Position numbers and translations under genes: made by a program
Shown here: positions 18,263 to 27,808 of the stretch, in pieces
How positions within the stretch are numbered: position 1 is the first letter of the stretch
Layout of the letters: each line of letters begins with the position of its first letter
Notes under the pieces: model-generated
Told to the model about the DNA's origin: nothing
Database searches by the model: none
What the model saw: only the letters and a program-made list of their open reading frames with translations
Source: CAYGUI01 sp964353115
GTDB lineage: Bacteria > Pseudomonadota > Gammaproteobacteria > JAGOUU01
Direction of reading: 5' to 3'
Assembly: GCA_964353115.1 (NCBI GenBank)
Contig: CAYGUI010000001.1
Coordinates: 1 to 64,000 of the forward strand
DNA: 64,000 bases

Positions 18263-19909
18263 TTAAGGCCTCTGTGTATCTGATGATTGTGCAACAACTT
18301 TCACATGAGACGCAGCTGCAGCTGTAGCAGAAGAAACAACTGGTGGTAGAAGAGCATGTCCTCTTTTTTCTACTAATATATCGCTTATTTCTCTTTTTAT
18401 TACTTCTAACATACCTTTTAAACTAGAAACTAAATTTTTTAATTTATTTATTTTATCAGCGCTCTTTTTATCCTCTTCTTTTCCTTGCTCTTTTAATAAT
18501 TCAGAGTTAAATCCTTCTATAATAACTTCATAATTACCTCGAAGATGATGAGCAATAAATTCTTCATAAGTTGCTAGGTTGTCCTGTCCATCAATAGTAA
18601 AGACTTTTTCATCTATATTTTCAGGAGAGAGGATAAGGCTAATAATATCAGCTCCTGTCCAGGTCCATATATTGCGATCTAAAAAAAAGTATTGGGAAAA
18701 ATTAATATATTTTAGATTATCTCCTTTAAACAGATGTCGTATATCATGTATTTTTCCTTCTGCATATTGAGCTTTATCAAAAGGAGTAAAACCAACTTCT
18801 ACTATAGATTTTATGCTAATTCCTAAAGCATCAAAAGGATTTGCGCCATTTAAAGTAGCTATAATTCGGTCTTTGATCGAAGAAATATCTTGTAAAGATT
18901 CTGGTAATTCACTTAGCTGTATACTTTCAAGAGTTATTCCGTCTGGTAGTCTGCTGTTTACTATATCAAGAGATGCTCCCTGTTCAATAGCCTTAGATAT
19001 AACTTCAAATGGTACTGTAAAATCGTTACTACGAAATGCATTTAAAAAATTAAGTGTATCTTGGGTATTGCGAGCAAAATCATATTCGGGGTCTTGTTGA
19101 ATATGAAGTAAATTAAGCAAAGAATCTCTGATTAATTGCATGCATTGCCCAAGTAAGCTTTGACCTTTTCCTTGAGATACCCCCCAAGAAGTATCAAGTT
19201 CAGCCATTCCTTTATCAGAGCAAGCCTCATCAGTTGTTTCAACAATAGTTGAGCTGCCAGTTGCTAGTAAAAAAGATAAAAAGTCATCACATGAAAGAGC
19301 TTTTACAAGTATAGCAATAATCATTGCGCGCACTTTATATTCTTCATGCCATCTTTGAGGAATTTTAGCACTGCGTCCAAGAGTAAAAGCATCTCCACCG
19401 CGAGCGCTATTTAGTAGTTCTTCTTCAGATAAATCTCCATACTTTTTTCTTAGTTGTGCAACGAAAATATTTTTAGATGCTAAAAGTCTTTCAAATACTT
19501 GTTCCTCATTACCTTCTGCTTCTTGGTAGGCTAGTACGTAATGTTTAAAAAATTGAAATATAATTTCGCTGTCATTTATTGGAAATATAAAATTTTTGCT
19601 GGAATCAAGAGGGTTTACTATTTCTATAAAGCTTTTAAACGGAACAAAATTTGAAATGCCGTTATTAATTCTTGTAGCAGAGGCGCTATAACCCGGAATA
19701 ATATTAATGTTTTTTACTGTTCCATTGTCTTGCAATACTTCAAAATGAAATATAGTAGGATCTTGGACCTTTCTTTTTATATCTTGAGACGATGCTGCAG
19801 ATGATGACGCACCAATTGACATTGCTGTTGAAGCAGTAGGCTCTCTGACTGCAGAAATTCCTAAAACAGAACTAAGATTGAATATTCCATTAATAGTTGA
19901 ATGACTCAT
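18263..19909 (-). CDS. Large orphan protein with Ser/Ala-rich ends
   Basis: No family is recognised in these 548 residues. There is no signal peptide or membrane segment. The N-terminal 45 residues are rich in Ser, Ala and Thr (ASSSAASSQ) and the C-terminus is similar (SSATAAAASHV), flanking a folded-looking centre with a lysine-rich helix (KEEDKKSADKINKLKNLV) near residues 475-492. A short stretch (SKAIEQGASLDIVNSRL) recalls an ankyrin-like helix-turn but is isolated. The gene has its own promoter inside the end of coxC and GAGG before the ATG. Base composition resembles its neighbours. A secreted effector is a reasonable guess only. Confidence 0.7.
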   Translation of the reverse strand: MSHSTINGIFNLSSVLGISAVREPTASTAMSIGASSSAASSQDIKRKVQDPTIFHFEVLQDNGTVKNINIIPGYSASATRINNGISNFVPFKSFIEIVNPLDSSKNFIFPINDSEIIFQFFKHYVLAYQEAEGNEEQVFERLLASKNIFVAQLRKKYGDLSEEELLNSARGGDAFTLGRSAKIPQRWHEEYKVRAMIIAILVKALSCDDFLSFLLATGSSTIVETTDEACSDKGMAELDTSWGVSQGKGQSLLGQCMQLIRDSLLNLLHIQQDPEYDFARNTQDTLNFLNAFRSNDFTVPFEVISKAIEQGASLDIVNSRLPDGITLESIQLSELPESLQDISSIKDRIIATLNGANPFDALGISIKSIVEVGFTPFDKAQYAEGKIHDIRHLFKGDNLKYINFSQYFFLDRNIWTWTGADIISLILSPENIDEKVFTIDGQDNLATYEEFIAHHLRGNYEVIIEGFNSELLKEQGKEEDKKSADKINKLKNLVSSLKGMLEVIKREISDILVEKRGHALLPPVVSSATAAAASHVKVVAQSSDTQRP

Positions 19910-19947
19910 AATGCTACCTCAAAATACAAGTATGTAAATAATATACC

Positions 19948-19975
19948 ATTATACACAATACACAAAAATAAACAA
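19948..19975 (-). promoter_or_regulatory. Promoter for the 548-residue orphan gene
   Basis: On the minus strand TTGTTT (19975-19970) and TATAAT (19953-19948) are 16 bp apart. The -10 element overlaps the coxC stop codon, so the orphan gene can be read separately from the oxidase operon that lies directly upstream on the same strand. Confidence 0.55.
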
Positions 19976-20830
19976 GCCAACCCAAACTACGTCTACAAAA
20001 TGCCAATACCATGCAGCAGCTTCAAAAGCAAAATGTTTTTCTTTAGTAAAATGATTTTTATATGCTCGAATAAACATAACAATTAGCATTATTGTTCCAA
20101 TAGTTACGTGAGCTCCGTGAAAGCCTGTTAGCATGAAAAAAGTAGAGCCATAAATACCGGAGCCTAATGTTAACCCTAGTTCATGATATGCTTCTTTATA
20201 TTCGCTAGCCTGTAAGTATAAAAATATTAAACCAAGTAATGCTGTTAAGCCAGTGAATATTAATAATTGTTTTCTGTGATTATCTTTTAACGCATGATGA
20301 GCAATAGTAAGAGTAACGCTACTAGTTAATAGCAAAGCTGTATTAACTAATGGTAATCCCCATGGATTAATAACTGCTTTTGGCGCGACAAAATTGTCTC
20401 CCGGATTACTTAATAAAGGCCAGGCAGCTTGAAAGTTTGGCCATAAAATTTTACCAGTCATAGATTTAGTTGCAGCCAGTCCTTGTAACCATGGAAGAGC
20501 AAATTCTCTGATATAAAATAAAGCTCCGAAAAATGCCATGAAAAAGCAAACTTCAGAAAAAATAAACCAAGTCATGCTCATTCTAAAAGAAGAGTCCATT
20601 TGTTTATTATATAGACCCGATAAACTTTCTTTTGCAACAGCACGAAACCAGCCAAACATCATTGCAAGCACAGATGCTAGGCCTAAAAATAATAATTCTT
20701 TACCGTGTTTTCCTTCATGTAAAAAATTGACAAATCCGGTAGCCAATAAAAATACGCAAAAAGCCCCAATAATTGGCCATGCACTTTGCTCCGGAACATA
20801 ATAAATATCTTTGTTTATAGTATTATTCAT
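19949..20830 (-). CDS. coxC: Cytochrome c oxidase subunit III
   Basis: Subunit III of the aa3 haem-copper oxidase. The 293-residue protein has about seven membrane segments, with the signatures FSEVCFFMAFFGALFYIREFALPW (split near residues 92-115) and FMLTGFHGAHVTIGTIML, and ends in WYWHFVDVVWVGLFIFVYCV. It is the last gene of coxB-coxA-cox11-coxC, read on the minus strand, 8 bp after cox11. Confidence 0.96.
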   Translation of the reverse strand: MNNTINKDIYYVPEQSAWPIIGAFCVFLLATGFVNFLHEGKHGKELLFLGLASVLAMMFGWFRAVAKESLSGLYNKQMDSSFRMSMTWFIFSEVCFFMAFFGALFYIREFALPWLQGLAATKSMTGKILWPNFQAAWPLLSNPGDNFVAPKAVINPWGLPLVNTALLLTSSVTLTIAHHALKDNHRKQLLIFTGLTALLGLIFLYLQASEYKEAYHELGLTLGSGIYGSTFFMLTGFHGAHVTIGTIMLIVMFIRAYKNHFTKEKHFAFEAAAWYWHFVDVVWVGLFIFVYCV

Positions 20831-20838
20831 ATTTTCTC

Positions 20839-21423
20839 CTAATTTAAGTGACCAGTAATTTTTCCTTTTTCACTAATTTTATCTAAATCAGTTTTAGAAA
20901 TTTCACGATTTGCATTGAACATAGTATAAGACAAAGTAAGTTCTTGAATTTCTCTGTCAATTTTTTTATCGATAAAAAATATTACAGGCATGATTTTTTC
21001 TTCATGTGGTTTTAAAGTTTGTTCTTGAAAGCAGAAGCATTCAGTTTTTCTTAAATATTTTGCTGTAAATCCTGGGCTCACACTTGGAATTGCACGGCCA
21101 GTAGTTTGATTATTAGATAAGTTTTTTGCAATAAAATTTACTTGTTTTGATTCTCCAGGGTGTAATTTTATAGAGCCCACACTGGGTTTGAATTTCCATG
21201 GAATGTTGTTATTAACGCTGGTAATAAATTCTATAGTTATAGTTCTGGTTGGATCAGCTTCTAATGCGCCACTATATTCATAACGACCAGAAGTTTTACC
21301 GTTTATACCAAAAGCTTTACAAAAAGTATTGTAAAGCGGCACTAATGCAAAACAAAATGCAAACATGCCGCATACTAAAAATCCTAAAATAATAAGTAAT
21401 TTTTTATTTTTAGGCTGGCTCAT
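20839..21423 (-). CDS. ctaG: Cytochrome c oxidase assembly protein Cox11/CtaG
   Basis: This membrane-anchored copper chaperone inserts CuB into subunit I. The 194-residue product has one N-terminal transmembrane helix, then [15 protein letters not shown], and the copper-binding CFCF motif ([16 protein letters not shown]) near residues 123-138. Its start overlaps the end of coxA by 14 bp, implying coupling. Order coxA-cox11-coxC is typical. Confidence 0.95.
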   Translation of the reverse strand: MSQPKNKKLLIILGFLVCGMFAFCFALVPLYNTFCKAFGINGKTSGRYEYSGALEADPTRTITIEFITSVNNNIPWKFKPSVGSIKLHPGESKQVNFIAKNLSNNQTTGRAIPSVSPGFTAKYLRKTECFCFQEQTLKPHEEKIMPVIFFIDKKIDREIQELTLSYTMFNANREISKTDLDKISEKGKITGHLN

Positions 21424-23050
21424 TTTGATATTCTACTTTATTCGCAGTAAATATTTTTTCTTCAACTTCGTATTTTAAATTATTTACATCTACAGCTTCT
21501 GGTACAGTAAATGTATGGTATGGAGCAGGAGATGGCAAGGTCCATTCTAAACCCTCAGCTGCTTCCCATACTCGAGAAGTCGCTTTGTATTTACCACCAC
21601 GTATACAGTTTATTATGATATATAAAAATAATAATTGTGATAATCCAAAAATAAATGCTCCAATAGTTGCAATGCTATTAAAAGTTGTAAATTGCAAAGC
21701 GTAATCTGGAATACGGCGTGGCATGCCCGCTAGTCCAACAAAGTGCATTGGAAAGAATGTCATATTTACGCCAACTATTGATAGCCAAAAATGAAATTTA
21801 GCTAATGTTTGACTGTACATATTTCCAGTCCATTTTGGTAACCAGTAGTAAACTCCAGCAATTATTGAAAATACCGCTCCAGGTACTAAAACATAGTGAA
21901 AATGTCCTACTACAAAATATGTATCTTGATATTGGAAATCAGAAGGAGCGATAGATAGCATCATTCCTGAAAAACCTCCAATGGTGAATAAGAATATAAA
22001 TGCAATTGCAAATAGCATCGGTGGTTCAAATGTTATTGCGCCGCGAAACATAGTCGCTGTCCAGTTGAAAACTTTAACTGCAGTAGGTACTGCTACTAGC
22101 ATGGTTGCATACATGAAAAATAATTCACCAGCCAATGGTAGGCCAGTAGTAAACATGTGGTGTGCCCATACCATGAACGACATTATTGCAATAGCAGCTG
22201 TCGCATATATCATAGAATTTTTACCAAATAACCTTTTGCGTGAAAAAGTTGGAACGATTTCGGATATAATTCCAAAGGCTGGCAAAATCATAATGTAAAC
22301 TTCTGGGTGACCAAAAAACCAAAAAACATGTTGAAACAGAACAGGATCACCGCCACCAGCGGCTTCAAAAAAGCTAGTGCCGAAATTTCTGTCGGTTAAC
22401 ATCATTGTAATAGCTCCAGCAAGTACCGGCATTACAGCTATTAATAAAAAGGCAGTTATGAGCCAAGCCCAGCAGAAAATCGGCATATCCATAAGTTTCA
22501 TACCTGGAGCACGCATATTCAATATAGTTACGATAATATTTATCGCACCCATAATTGAAGAAATACCCAGCATGTGCACAGCGACAATAAAAAAGTCGGT
22601 GCTAGGAGGAGCGTAGGTAGTTGATAGTGGGGCATAGAAAGTCCAACCAAAGTTTGGAGCACCGCCTTCCATAAAAAATGTGCTAACTAAAATTAAGCCA
22701 GCAAGAGGTAATAACCAATAACTCCAGTTGTTAATACGAGGCAGAGCCATGTCTGGAGCACCAATTTGTACGGGTATTAGGATGTTGGCAAATCCAGTAA
22801 AGGCAGGCATTACAGCGCCAAATACCATGATTAATCCGTGCATGGTTGTTAATGAATTAAAAAAATTAGGATTAAAAAACTGTAAACCTGGCTTGAACAG
22901 CTCAGATCTTATCATTAGGGCTAATATCCCACCGATAAAAAACATTGCAAAGCTAGTCCATAAATATAAAGCGCCGATATCTTTATGATTGGTTGTTAAA
23001 ACCCAACGCATTAATCCTTTTGGAGCTCCATGATGGTGTTCGTTACTCAT
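21410..23050 (-). CDS. coxA: Cytochrome c oxidase subunit I (aa3 type)
   Basis: The catalytic subunit reduces oxygen at the haem a3-CuB centre and pumps protons. The 546-residue product has twelve membrane helices. Visible ligands are His71 (haem a), His248 and Tyr252 in GHPEVY (CuB and its cross-linked tyrosine), His297-His298 in WAHHMF, and His383 and His385 in VGHFHYVL. It starts [12 protein letters not shown] and follows coxB by 8 bp. Confidence 0.98.
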   Translation of the reverse strand: MSNEHHHGAPKGLMRWVLTTNHKDIGALYLWTSFAMFFIGGILALMIRSELFKPGLQFFNPNFFNSLTTMHGLIMVFGAVMPAFTGFANILIPVQIGAPDMALPRINNWSYWLLPLAGLILVSTFFMEGGAPNFGWTFYAPLSTTYAPPSTDFFIVAVHMLGISSIMGAINIIVTILNMRAPGMKLMDMPIFCWAWLITAFLLIAVMPVLAGAITMMLTDRNFGTSFFEAAGGGDPVLFQHVFWFFGHPEVYIMILPAFGIISEIVPTFSRKRLFGKNSMIYATAAIAIMSFMVWAHHMFTTGLPLAGELFFMYATMLVAVPTAVKVFNWTATMFRGAITFEPPMLFAIAFIFLFTIGGFSGMMLSIAPSDFQYQDTYFVVGHFHYVLVPGAVFSIIAGVYYWLPKWTGNMYSQTLAKFHFWLSIVGVNMTFFPMHFVGLAGMPRRIPDYALQFTTFNSIATIGAFIFGLSQLLFLYIIINCIRGGKYKATSRVWEAAEGLEWTLPSPAPYHTFTVPEAVDVNNLKYEVEEKIFTANKVEYQNEPA

Positions 23051-23058
23051 AATATTTT

Positions 23059-23772
23059 TTAACCTTTTTGTTTATCTTTTAACCATTTCGCATAATCTTC
23101 AGGACTTTTTGCTTCTACTACTATTGGCATATATCCATGACGTACGCCACATAGCTCGGCGCATTGCCCGCGATAAATTCCTGGTTTATCAATTTTTGTC
23201 CAGGCTTCATTCATAAATCCAGGAATGGCATCTTTTTTTACACCAAAAGATGGTACCCACCAAGCATGAATAACATCATTAGCAGTTAACAAAAAACGAA
23301 TTTTTTTATTAGTTGGAACAACTAAAGGATTGTCAACATCATATAAATAGAGTTTGTCTTTTTGCTCAAGATTATCAATTTCTTCTTGCGGGGTTTTTAG
23401 ATTACTAAAAAATTTTACTCCTTCACCTAAATATTCATATTCCCAACGCCATTGATATCCAGTTATTCGAACATTCATGTCAGCCTTAGAGGTGTCATGC
23501 ATATTAATTAAAACTTTTGTTGCTGGAACAGCCATTGCTACTAAAATTAAAAATGGTACGATAGTCCAAATTATTTCTATTGCTGTGCTTTCATGGAAAG
23601 TTGCTGGTTTGCGCCCAGTTGATTTTCTATGTGCAATTAAGGAATAAATAAGTACACTAAAAACACCAGCTCCAACTGCAACGCAAATCCAAAAGATCGT
23701 CATATGCAGGTGAAATATGTCGTGACTTATTCCAGTTACGCCTTGCGGCATGTTGTATTGTATTGTGCTCAT
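23059..23772 (-). CDS. coxB: Cytochrome c oxidase subunit II
   Basis: Subunit II accepts electrons from cytochrome c through the binuclear CuA site. The 237-residue product has two transmembrane helices (about 25-47 and 65-88) and a periplasmic cupredoxin domain with ligands His169, Cys204, Glu206, Cys208, His212 and Met215 ([15 protein letters not shown]). No separate N-terminal signal sequence or C-terminal cytochrome c domain is present. It is the first cox gene and lies 36 bp after aguB. Confidence 0.97.
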   Translation of the reverse strand: MSTIQYNMPQGVTGISHDIFHLHMTIFWICVAVGAGVFSVLIYSLIAHRKSTGRKPATFHESTAIEIIWTIVPFLILVAMAVPATKVLINMHDTSKADMNVRITGYQWRWEYEYLGEGVKFFSNLKTPQEEIDNLEQKDKLYLYDVDNPLVVPTNKKIRFLLTANDVIHAWWVPSFGVKKDAIPGFMNEAWTKIDKPGIYRGQCAELCGVRHGYMPIVVEAKSPEDYAKWLKDKQKG

Positions 23773-23808
23773 GAAAAAATCCTGTCAATTTCATTGAGCG
23801 ATAGAGTA

Positions 23809-24645
23809 TCATAAATCTCGACTAAAATGCCATAAATGCTGAACTTTTTTTGAGTGATTTAAATCTATTTCTGTCGAAATTATTTCGCATTTATCTGTTG
23901 ATGCGCGAGTTAAAAATTCTCCCTGCGGGCCGCAGATGAAACTGTTACCCCAAAAATTTATTCCTGATAAATCCGTACGGGATTTAGGCGCATTCTCAAA
24001 ACCAATTCGATTACAACTTATAACATAAACGCCATTGGCTATAGCATGTGCACGTTGAATTGTAATCCATGCTTCTAATTGTTTTTGCTGATCACTTTGT
24101 GAGTCGCTTGGTTCAAAACCAATAGCTGTTGGATAAATTAAAATTTCAGCACCATTTTGTACCATTTCACGCGCTGCTTCAGGAAACCATTGATCCCAAC
24201 AAATTAAAACACCTAATTTCCCAATAGATGTTTCAATCGGGTTGCATCCTAAATCACCAGGAGTAAAATAAAATTTTTCGTTATAACCAGGATCATCTGG
24301 AATATGTGTTTTGCGATATTTTCCTGCAACGATTCCATTATCTAAAACTACAGCGGTATTAAAGTATTTATTTTCTTTTGTTTTTTCGAATAAAGAAATT
24401 ACCAAAACAATATTCAATTTTTTACTTAATTCTTTAAAAAAATCAGTGCTTGGGCCTGGGATGGTTTCTGCTAAATCAAAATTATCGACATTTTGCTCTT
24501 GGCAAAAATAATTAGTATTGTGTAATTCTGGTAATACAACAAGTTTAGAAAGTTCAGCTGCTTTTGTTATTTCTTTAGCAATATAATCTCGTTGCTCTGT
24601 CAAAGATAAAAATTTTAATTGAATTGCCGATGTTTTTATTTTCAT
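23809..24645 (-). CDS. aguB: N-carbamoylputrescine amidase
   Basis: This nitrilase-superfamily enzyme hydrolyses N-carbamoylputrescine to putrescine, CO2 and ammonia. The 278-residue product shows the Glu-Lys-Cys triad: Glu40 in VLPELHN, Lys112 in KYRKTHIPD and Cys149 in VLICWDQWFPEAAR, the last being typical of AguB. It lies downstream of aguA on the same strand, separated by a 146-bp repeat cluster. Together they form the agmatine route to putrescine. Confidence 0.92.
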   Translation of the reverse strand: MKIKTSAIQLKFLSLTEQRDYIAKEITKAAELSKLVVLPELHNTNYFCQEQNVDNFDLAETIPGPSTDFFKELSKKLNIVLVISLFEKTKENKYFNTAVVLDNGIVAGKYRKTHIPDDPGYNEKFYFTPGDLGCNPIETSIGKLGVLICWDQWFPEAAREMVQNGAEILIYPTAIGFEPSDSQSDQQKQLEAWITIQRAHAIANGVYVISCNRIGFENAPKSRTDLSGINFWGNSFICGPQGEFLTRASTDKCEIISTEIDLNHSKKVQHLWHFSRDL

Positions 24646-24664
24646 ATTAATATTTTATTTTTTT

Positions 24665-24790
24665 CTACCGTCATCCCAGTGTCTCTACCGTCATCCCAGT
24701 GTCTCTACCGTCATCCCCGCGTAGGCGGGGATCCAGAAACTAGATTCCCGCCTACGCGGGAATGACGTACTTACGCGGGAAAGCCGTACT
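24665..24790. repeat. Palindromic-element cluster between aguA and aguB
   Basis: Two 20-bp units CTACCGTCATCCCAGTGTCT (24665-24684 and 24685-24704) precede a full palindromic element (24705-24736, CCCCGC/GCGGGG arms), then an inverted second element (24741-24767, ATTCCCGC/GCGGGAAT arms) and a truncated copy to 24790. The whole gap is made of this repeat family; no gene is seen. Confidence 0.9.
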
Positions 24791-24791
24791 T

Positions 24792-25748
24792 TTATTTTGC
24801 CACTTGCATAGTTAAACAATGAATACTTCCACCTTGTTCAATAGTAATTCTGCTATCAATGCCAATAATATCACGTCCCGGGAACGCATCTTTTAGCGTA
24901 TTTTCAGCTATTTTATCAGATTTTACATCAAAAGTTGGAAATATGACTGCGCCATTTATAATTAAAAAATTTAAATAACTCGCTGGCAATCTTTTATCGT
25001 CTTCATATCTGCTATATACAGCAGGAGGAAGAGGAAGAGGAACTAGGGTTAAGTTATTATCTACAGCAATATCAATCAGTTGCTGCTCCATATAATCAAG
25101 CTCCATATGTAATGGATCTAGTTCATCATAAGACTTAAGATATAAAATTGTCTCATGATCAGCAAAGCGCGCTAAATTATCGATATGACCATCAGTGTCA
25201 TCGCCCTCTAATCGACCATATTCAAGCCATAAAGTTTTCTTAACTCCTAAATAGGTAGCTAGCTTTTGCTCTATTTCAAGACGTGTATTGCTCGTTCTAT
25301 TGGGGTTTAAGAGACAAGATTCGGTGGTTAAAACCAGTCCTTGACCATTAGAATCAATGCTACCTCCTTCGAGTATAAAAGGAATATTAAAAATTTTTTT
25401 ATTCCCGTAAATACCATCTTTGTATAAACTTTCGGTTAATTTATCGTCTAAATCATGTGGAAATTTGTCACCCCAACCATTAAATTGGCAGTTGGCTATT
25501 GCACTTTTGTCATCTTGTTCGACAGATATTCCACAAATATCACGAGCCCAGGTATCATTTGTCGGCTGGTGTATTACCGTAACATCTTGATATTTTTCAA
25601 TTATATTTTTAAGTTTTGTATAAAACTCTTCTATCTCAGGAAAATATTCACTCCATGGTGAATTATCCTTACTTGGCCAAACAAGTTGTACAGAGCTTTG
25701 TGGCTCAAATTCAGCAATTAAGCGGATGTTATTATTAATGTTATTCAT
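24792..25748 (-). CDS. aguA: Agmatine deiminase
   Basis: AguA converts agmatine to N-carbamoylputrescine. The product (318 residues from the ATG at 25748) has WARDICGI near residue 70, [24 protein letters not shown] with the catalytic histidine, and the C-terminal [11 protein letters not shown] with the nucleophilic cysteine. A TTG three codons upstream is a less likely start. It is divergent from adk with a 39-bp gap and heads aguA-aguB. Confidence 0.94.
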   Translation of the reverse strand: MNNINNNIRLIAEFEPQSSVQLVWPSKDNSPWSEYFPEIEEFYTKLKNIIEKYQDVTVIHQPTNDTWARDICGISVEQDDKSAIANCQFNGWGDKFPHDLDDKLTESLYKDGIYGNKKIFNIPFILEGGSIDSNGQGLVLTTESCLLNPNRTSNTRLEIEQKLATYLGVKKTLWLEYGRLEGDDTDGHIDNLARFADHETILYLKSYDELDPLHMELDYMEQQLIDIAVDNNLTLVPLPLPPAVYSRYEDDKRLPASYLNFLIINGAVIFPTFDVKSDKIAENTLKDAFPGRDIIGIDSRITIEQGGSIHCLTMQVAK

Positions 25749-25774
25749 AGCTCGCAAATCATATCAAAAATCAT

Positions 25775-25780
25775 TATAAT
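25775..25780 (+). promoter_or_regulatory. -10 element of adk, suggesting a leaderless mRNA
   Basis: TATAAT ends 7 bp before the adk ATG, so transcription should start at or within a base or two of the initiation codon. No Shine-Dalgarno sequence is present. A weak -35 (TCGCAA) lies 17 bp upstream at 25752-25757. Confidence 0.5.
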
Positions 25781-25787
25781 ACGCCAC

Positions 25788-26429
25788 ATGAGAATTATAT
25801 TATTAGGTCCTCCTGGGGCGGGCAAAGGCACTCAGGCACAGCAAATTTGTGAATATTATCAAATTCCTTTAATTTCAACTGGCGACATTTTGCGCACTGC
25901 AATTAAGAATGGAACTGAGCTTGGTCTTAAAGCTAAAAAAATTATCGATGCTGGTGAGTTAGTTTCTGATGACATAATTATGGGTTTAGTAAAATCTCGT
26001 CTTGAATATCCAGATTGCGATAATGGCTATTTATTAGATGGTGTGCCACGAACTATTGGTCAAGCCGAAGCTATAGATAATTTAGGAATTAAAATAGATT
26101 TTGTTGTTGAATTGAAAGTAGATGAAAATTTAATTCTTGAAAGAATAACTGGCCGTAGAGTTCACCAAGCTTCAGGGCGTAATTACCATGTTAAATTTAA
26201 TCCACCAAAATTAGCAAATAAAGACGATATAACTGGCGAAGATTTAATTCAGCGTCCAGATGATAAAGAAGATACGGTTAAAAATCGCTTGAAAGTTTAT
26301 CGTGATGAAACATTGCCGTTAGTTAATTTTTACAAAGATAAAGAAAATATAAAATACTTTGAAATTAATGGCGTTGGCGAAGTTTCTGAAGTAACAAAAA
26401 GAATTTTTTCAGTACTTCAAGCTACATAA
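25788..26429 (+). CDS. adk: Adenylate kinase
   Basis: Adk interconverts ATP plus AMP and two ADP. The 213-residue product has the P-loop GPPGAGKGT (residues 7-15), STGDILR, a LID region [13 protein letters not shown] without zinc cysteines, and [13 protein letters not shown]. The usual DGFPRT reads DGVPRT here, a conservative change near the AMP site. Its last 8 bp overlap the 3' end of the convergent orphan gene. Confidence 0.97.
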   Translation: MRIILLGPPGAGKGTQAQQICEYYQIPLISTGDILRTAIKNGTELGLKAKKIIDAGELVSDDIIMGLVKSRLEYPDCDNGYLLDGVPRTIGQAEAIDNLGIKIDFVVELKVDENLILERITGRRVHQASGRNYHVKFNPPKLANKDDITGEDLIQRPDDKEDTVKNRLKVYRDETLPLVNFYKDKENIKYFEINGVGEVSEVTKRIFSVLQAT

Positions 26430-27774
26430 TACTGCATTTTGGCATATCCCCACAGGCAGTATTTCTAGGTTTTGCTAATATTTTATCAATGCTATTTTTT
26501 ATTTCTTTATAAGCTTTATTGGGAGCTTCTTTAGATGGTTTGATAGAATTTAATTTTGAAATTAAATCTTTATTATCAAAAATAAAAATATATCTCAAAG
26601 CCTCTGTAGCAGTTTCATGTGTTAGCAATCCTGTTTCGGTCATAAAAATGAAAGCATTAAAAACATAATCAAAAAATTTTTCTTGCTCAAGCGGAGTAGT
26701 AGCTTTTATGAGGTTATTTATTAATTCAGAAGATAATATGTGCCGACTATTTAATAAAGAGATAATATCGTAAAATCTACCAGGGCAACTTTTAATTTCA
26801 TTAAGATAACTGCAAAATATTCCGTTTATAACACCAGCATATTTATTGCAAAGAGTTAAGATTCTTGCATAATCAATTATATTTTCAATATTTTTTAATA
26901 AAAATATAAAGCTTAATTTTGATTCTGGTAAAACAAAATTTTTTTCTAAAATATTTTTTATTATAGTTATTTCATGTAATTTTTCTAAATAGATATATAA
27001 GTTTTTATATATTATTCTTGAACAGCTAACCTCTAAGCCATCAATGTTTTTTATAAAGCTTAAAATGTGCTCAGCATAATTGATATTTTTTATTAAAAAT
27101 AAAATTAATTCACGATTTATGCTTATTTTGCTATCGTTTAATATATTTAATATCTCTGTGAAAATTGAAATTGTTTCGAAATTGTCAGCCAAAATATTTA
27201 ATAATCTGTCGTAATCCTCAGGGTCATCTTCAAAAAAAATATTTAAAAATGCTCCTAAGTTTTTACTTAAAAAGGGGGTGTCATTTATTCTTTGTGCAAG
27301 CAACTCTCTTCTGGTCGGTAATTTTTCTTTATGGTATAAATCCATCGCACGCAATATCTCAATATCGGCAGTAGAAAATTCTTCTCTATAATAATTAATA
27401 AATTTTTTATTTTGTCGTATATGTTTTGATAACCATAAAAAATCATAAACAATCCCATTCTCTGCAACAAAAATTCTATCAGAATCCAGCTCATTTATTT
27501 TTTCTAGGCTTATTATGTCGAATTTATCGCTATAATAATTATTTATCTCTTGTATAAAAATATTTCTTAGTTTTTCCTTAAGCCCAGTAATTTGATTGTA
27601 TATTTCAGGGTTGGCTATAACTGTATGGTGAGTGAATTGAATAGCTTTTTGAGATTCAATAATCGTCTTTTTATCTTGAGATTTTGGCAGAGATATTAAT
27701 TTATTATATAGACTTCTTATAATAGGTATGTGTGATAACTGCTCAAGAGCACTTATTGTGGTTTCAGATAGCAT
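26422..27774 (-). CDS. Orphan helical protein ending in a CaaX box (CSIM)
   Basis: I recognise no family. The 450-residue product has no signal peptide or membrane span and looks alpha-helical throughout, rich in Ile, Asn, Leu and Lys. The last four residues are Cys447-Ser-Ile-Met before a TAG stop. CSIM fits the farnesylation CaaX consensus and equals the C-terminus of eukaryotic prelamin A. Cys441, six residues earlier, could be a palmitoylation site as in some Ras proteins. Bacteria do not prenylate proteins, so this would make sense only inside a eukaryotic cell; effectors of Legionella use this trick. AAGGA lies about 9 bases upstream of the ATG. It converges on adk with an 8-bp overlap. 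Confidence 0.75.
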   Translation of the reverse strand: MLSETTISALEQLSHIPIIRSLYNKLISLPKSQDKKTIIESQKAIQFTHHTVIANPEIYNQITGLKEKLRNIFIQEINNYYSDKFDIISLEKINELDSDRIFVAENGIVYDFLWLSKHIRQNKKFINYYREEFSTADIEILRAMDLYHKEKLPTRRELLAQRINDTPFLSKNLGAFLNIFFEDDPEDYDRLLNILADNFETISIFTEILNILNDSKISINRELILFLIKNINYAEHILSFIKNIDGLEVSCSRIIYKNLYIYLEKLHEITIIKNILEKNFVLPESKLSFIFLLKNIENIIDYARILTLCNKYAGVINGIFCSYLNEIKSCPGRFYDIISLLNSRHILSSELINNLIKATTPLEQEKFFDYVFNAFIFMTETGLLTHETATEALRYIFIFDNKDLISKLNSIKPSKEAPNKAYKEIKNSIDKILAKPRNTACGDMPKCSIM

Positions 27775-27808
27775 AAAAACGTTCCTTGTTCTTAATAACT
27801 ACCTTATG

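Noticed and set aside
18900..19050. Possible ankyrin repeat in the 548-residue orphan
   Set aside because: Only one weak helix-turn segment matches; no second repeat at the expected 33-residue spacing.
24665..24790. Direct repeats that could be a short CRISPR array
   Set aside because: Units are adjacent without unique spacers, include inverted copies, and belong to the palindromic element family seen at four other loci. No cas genes are present.
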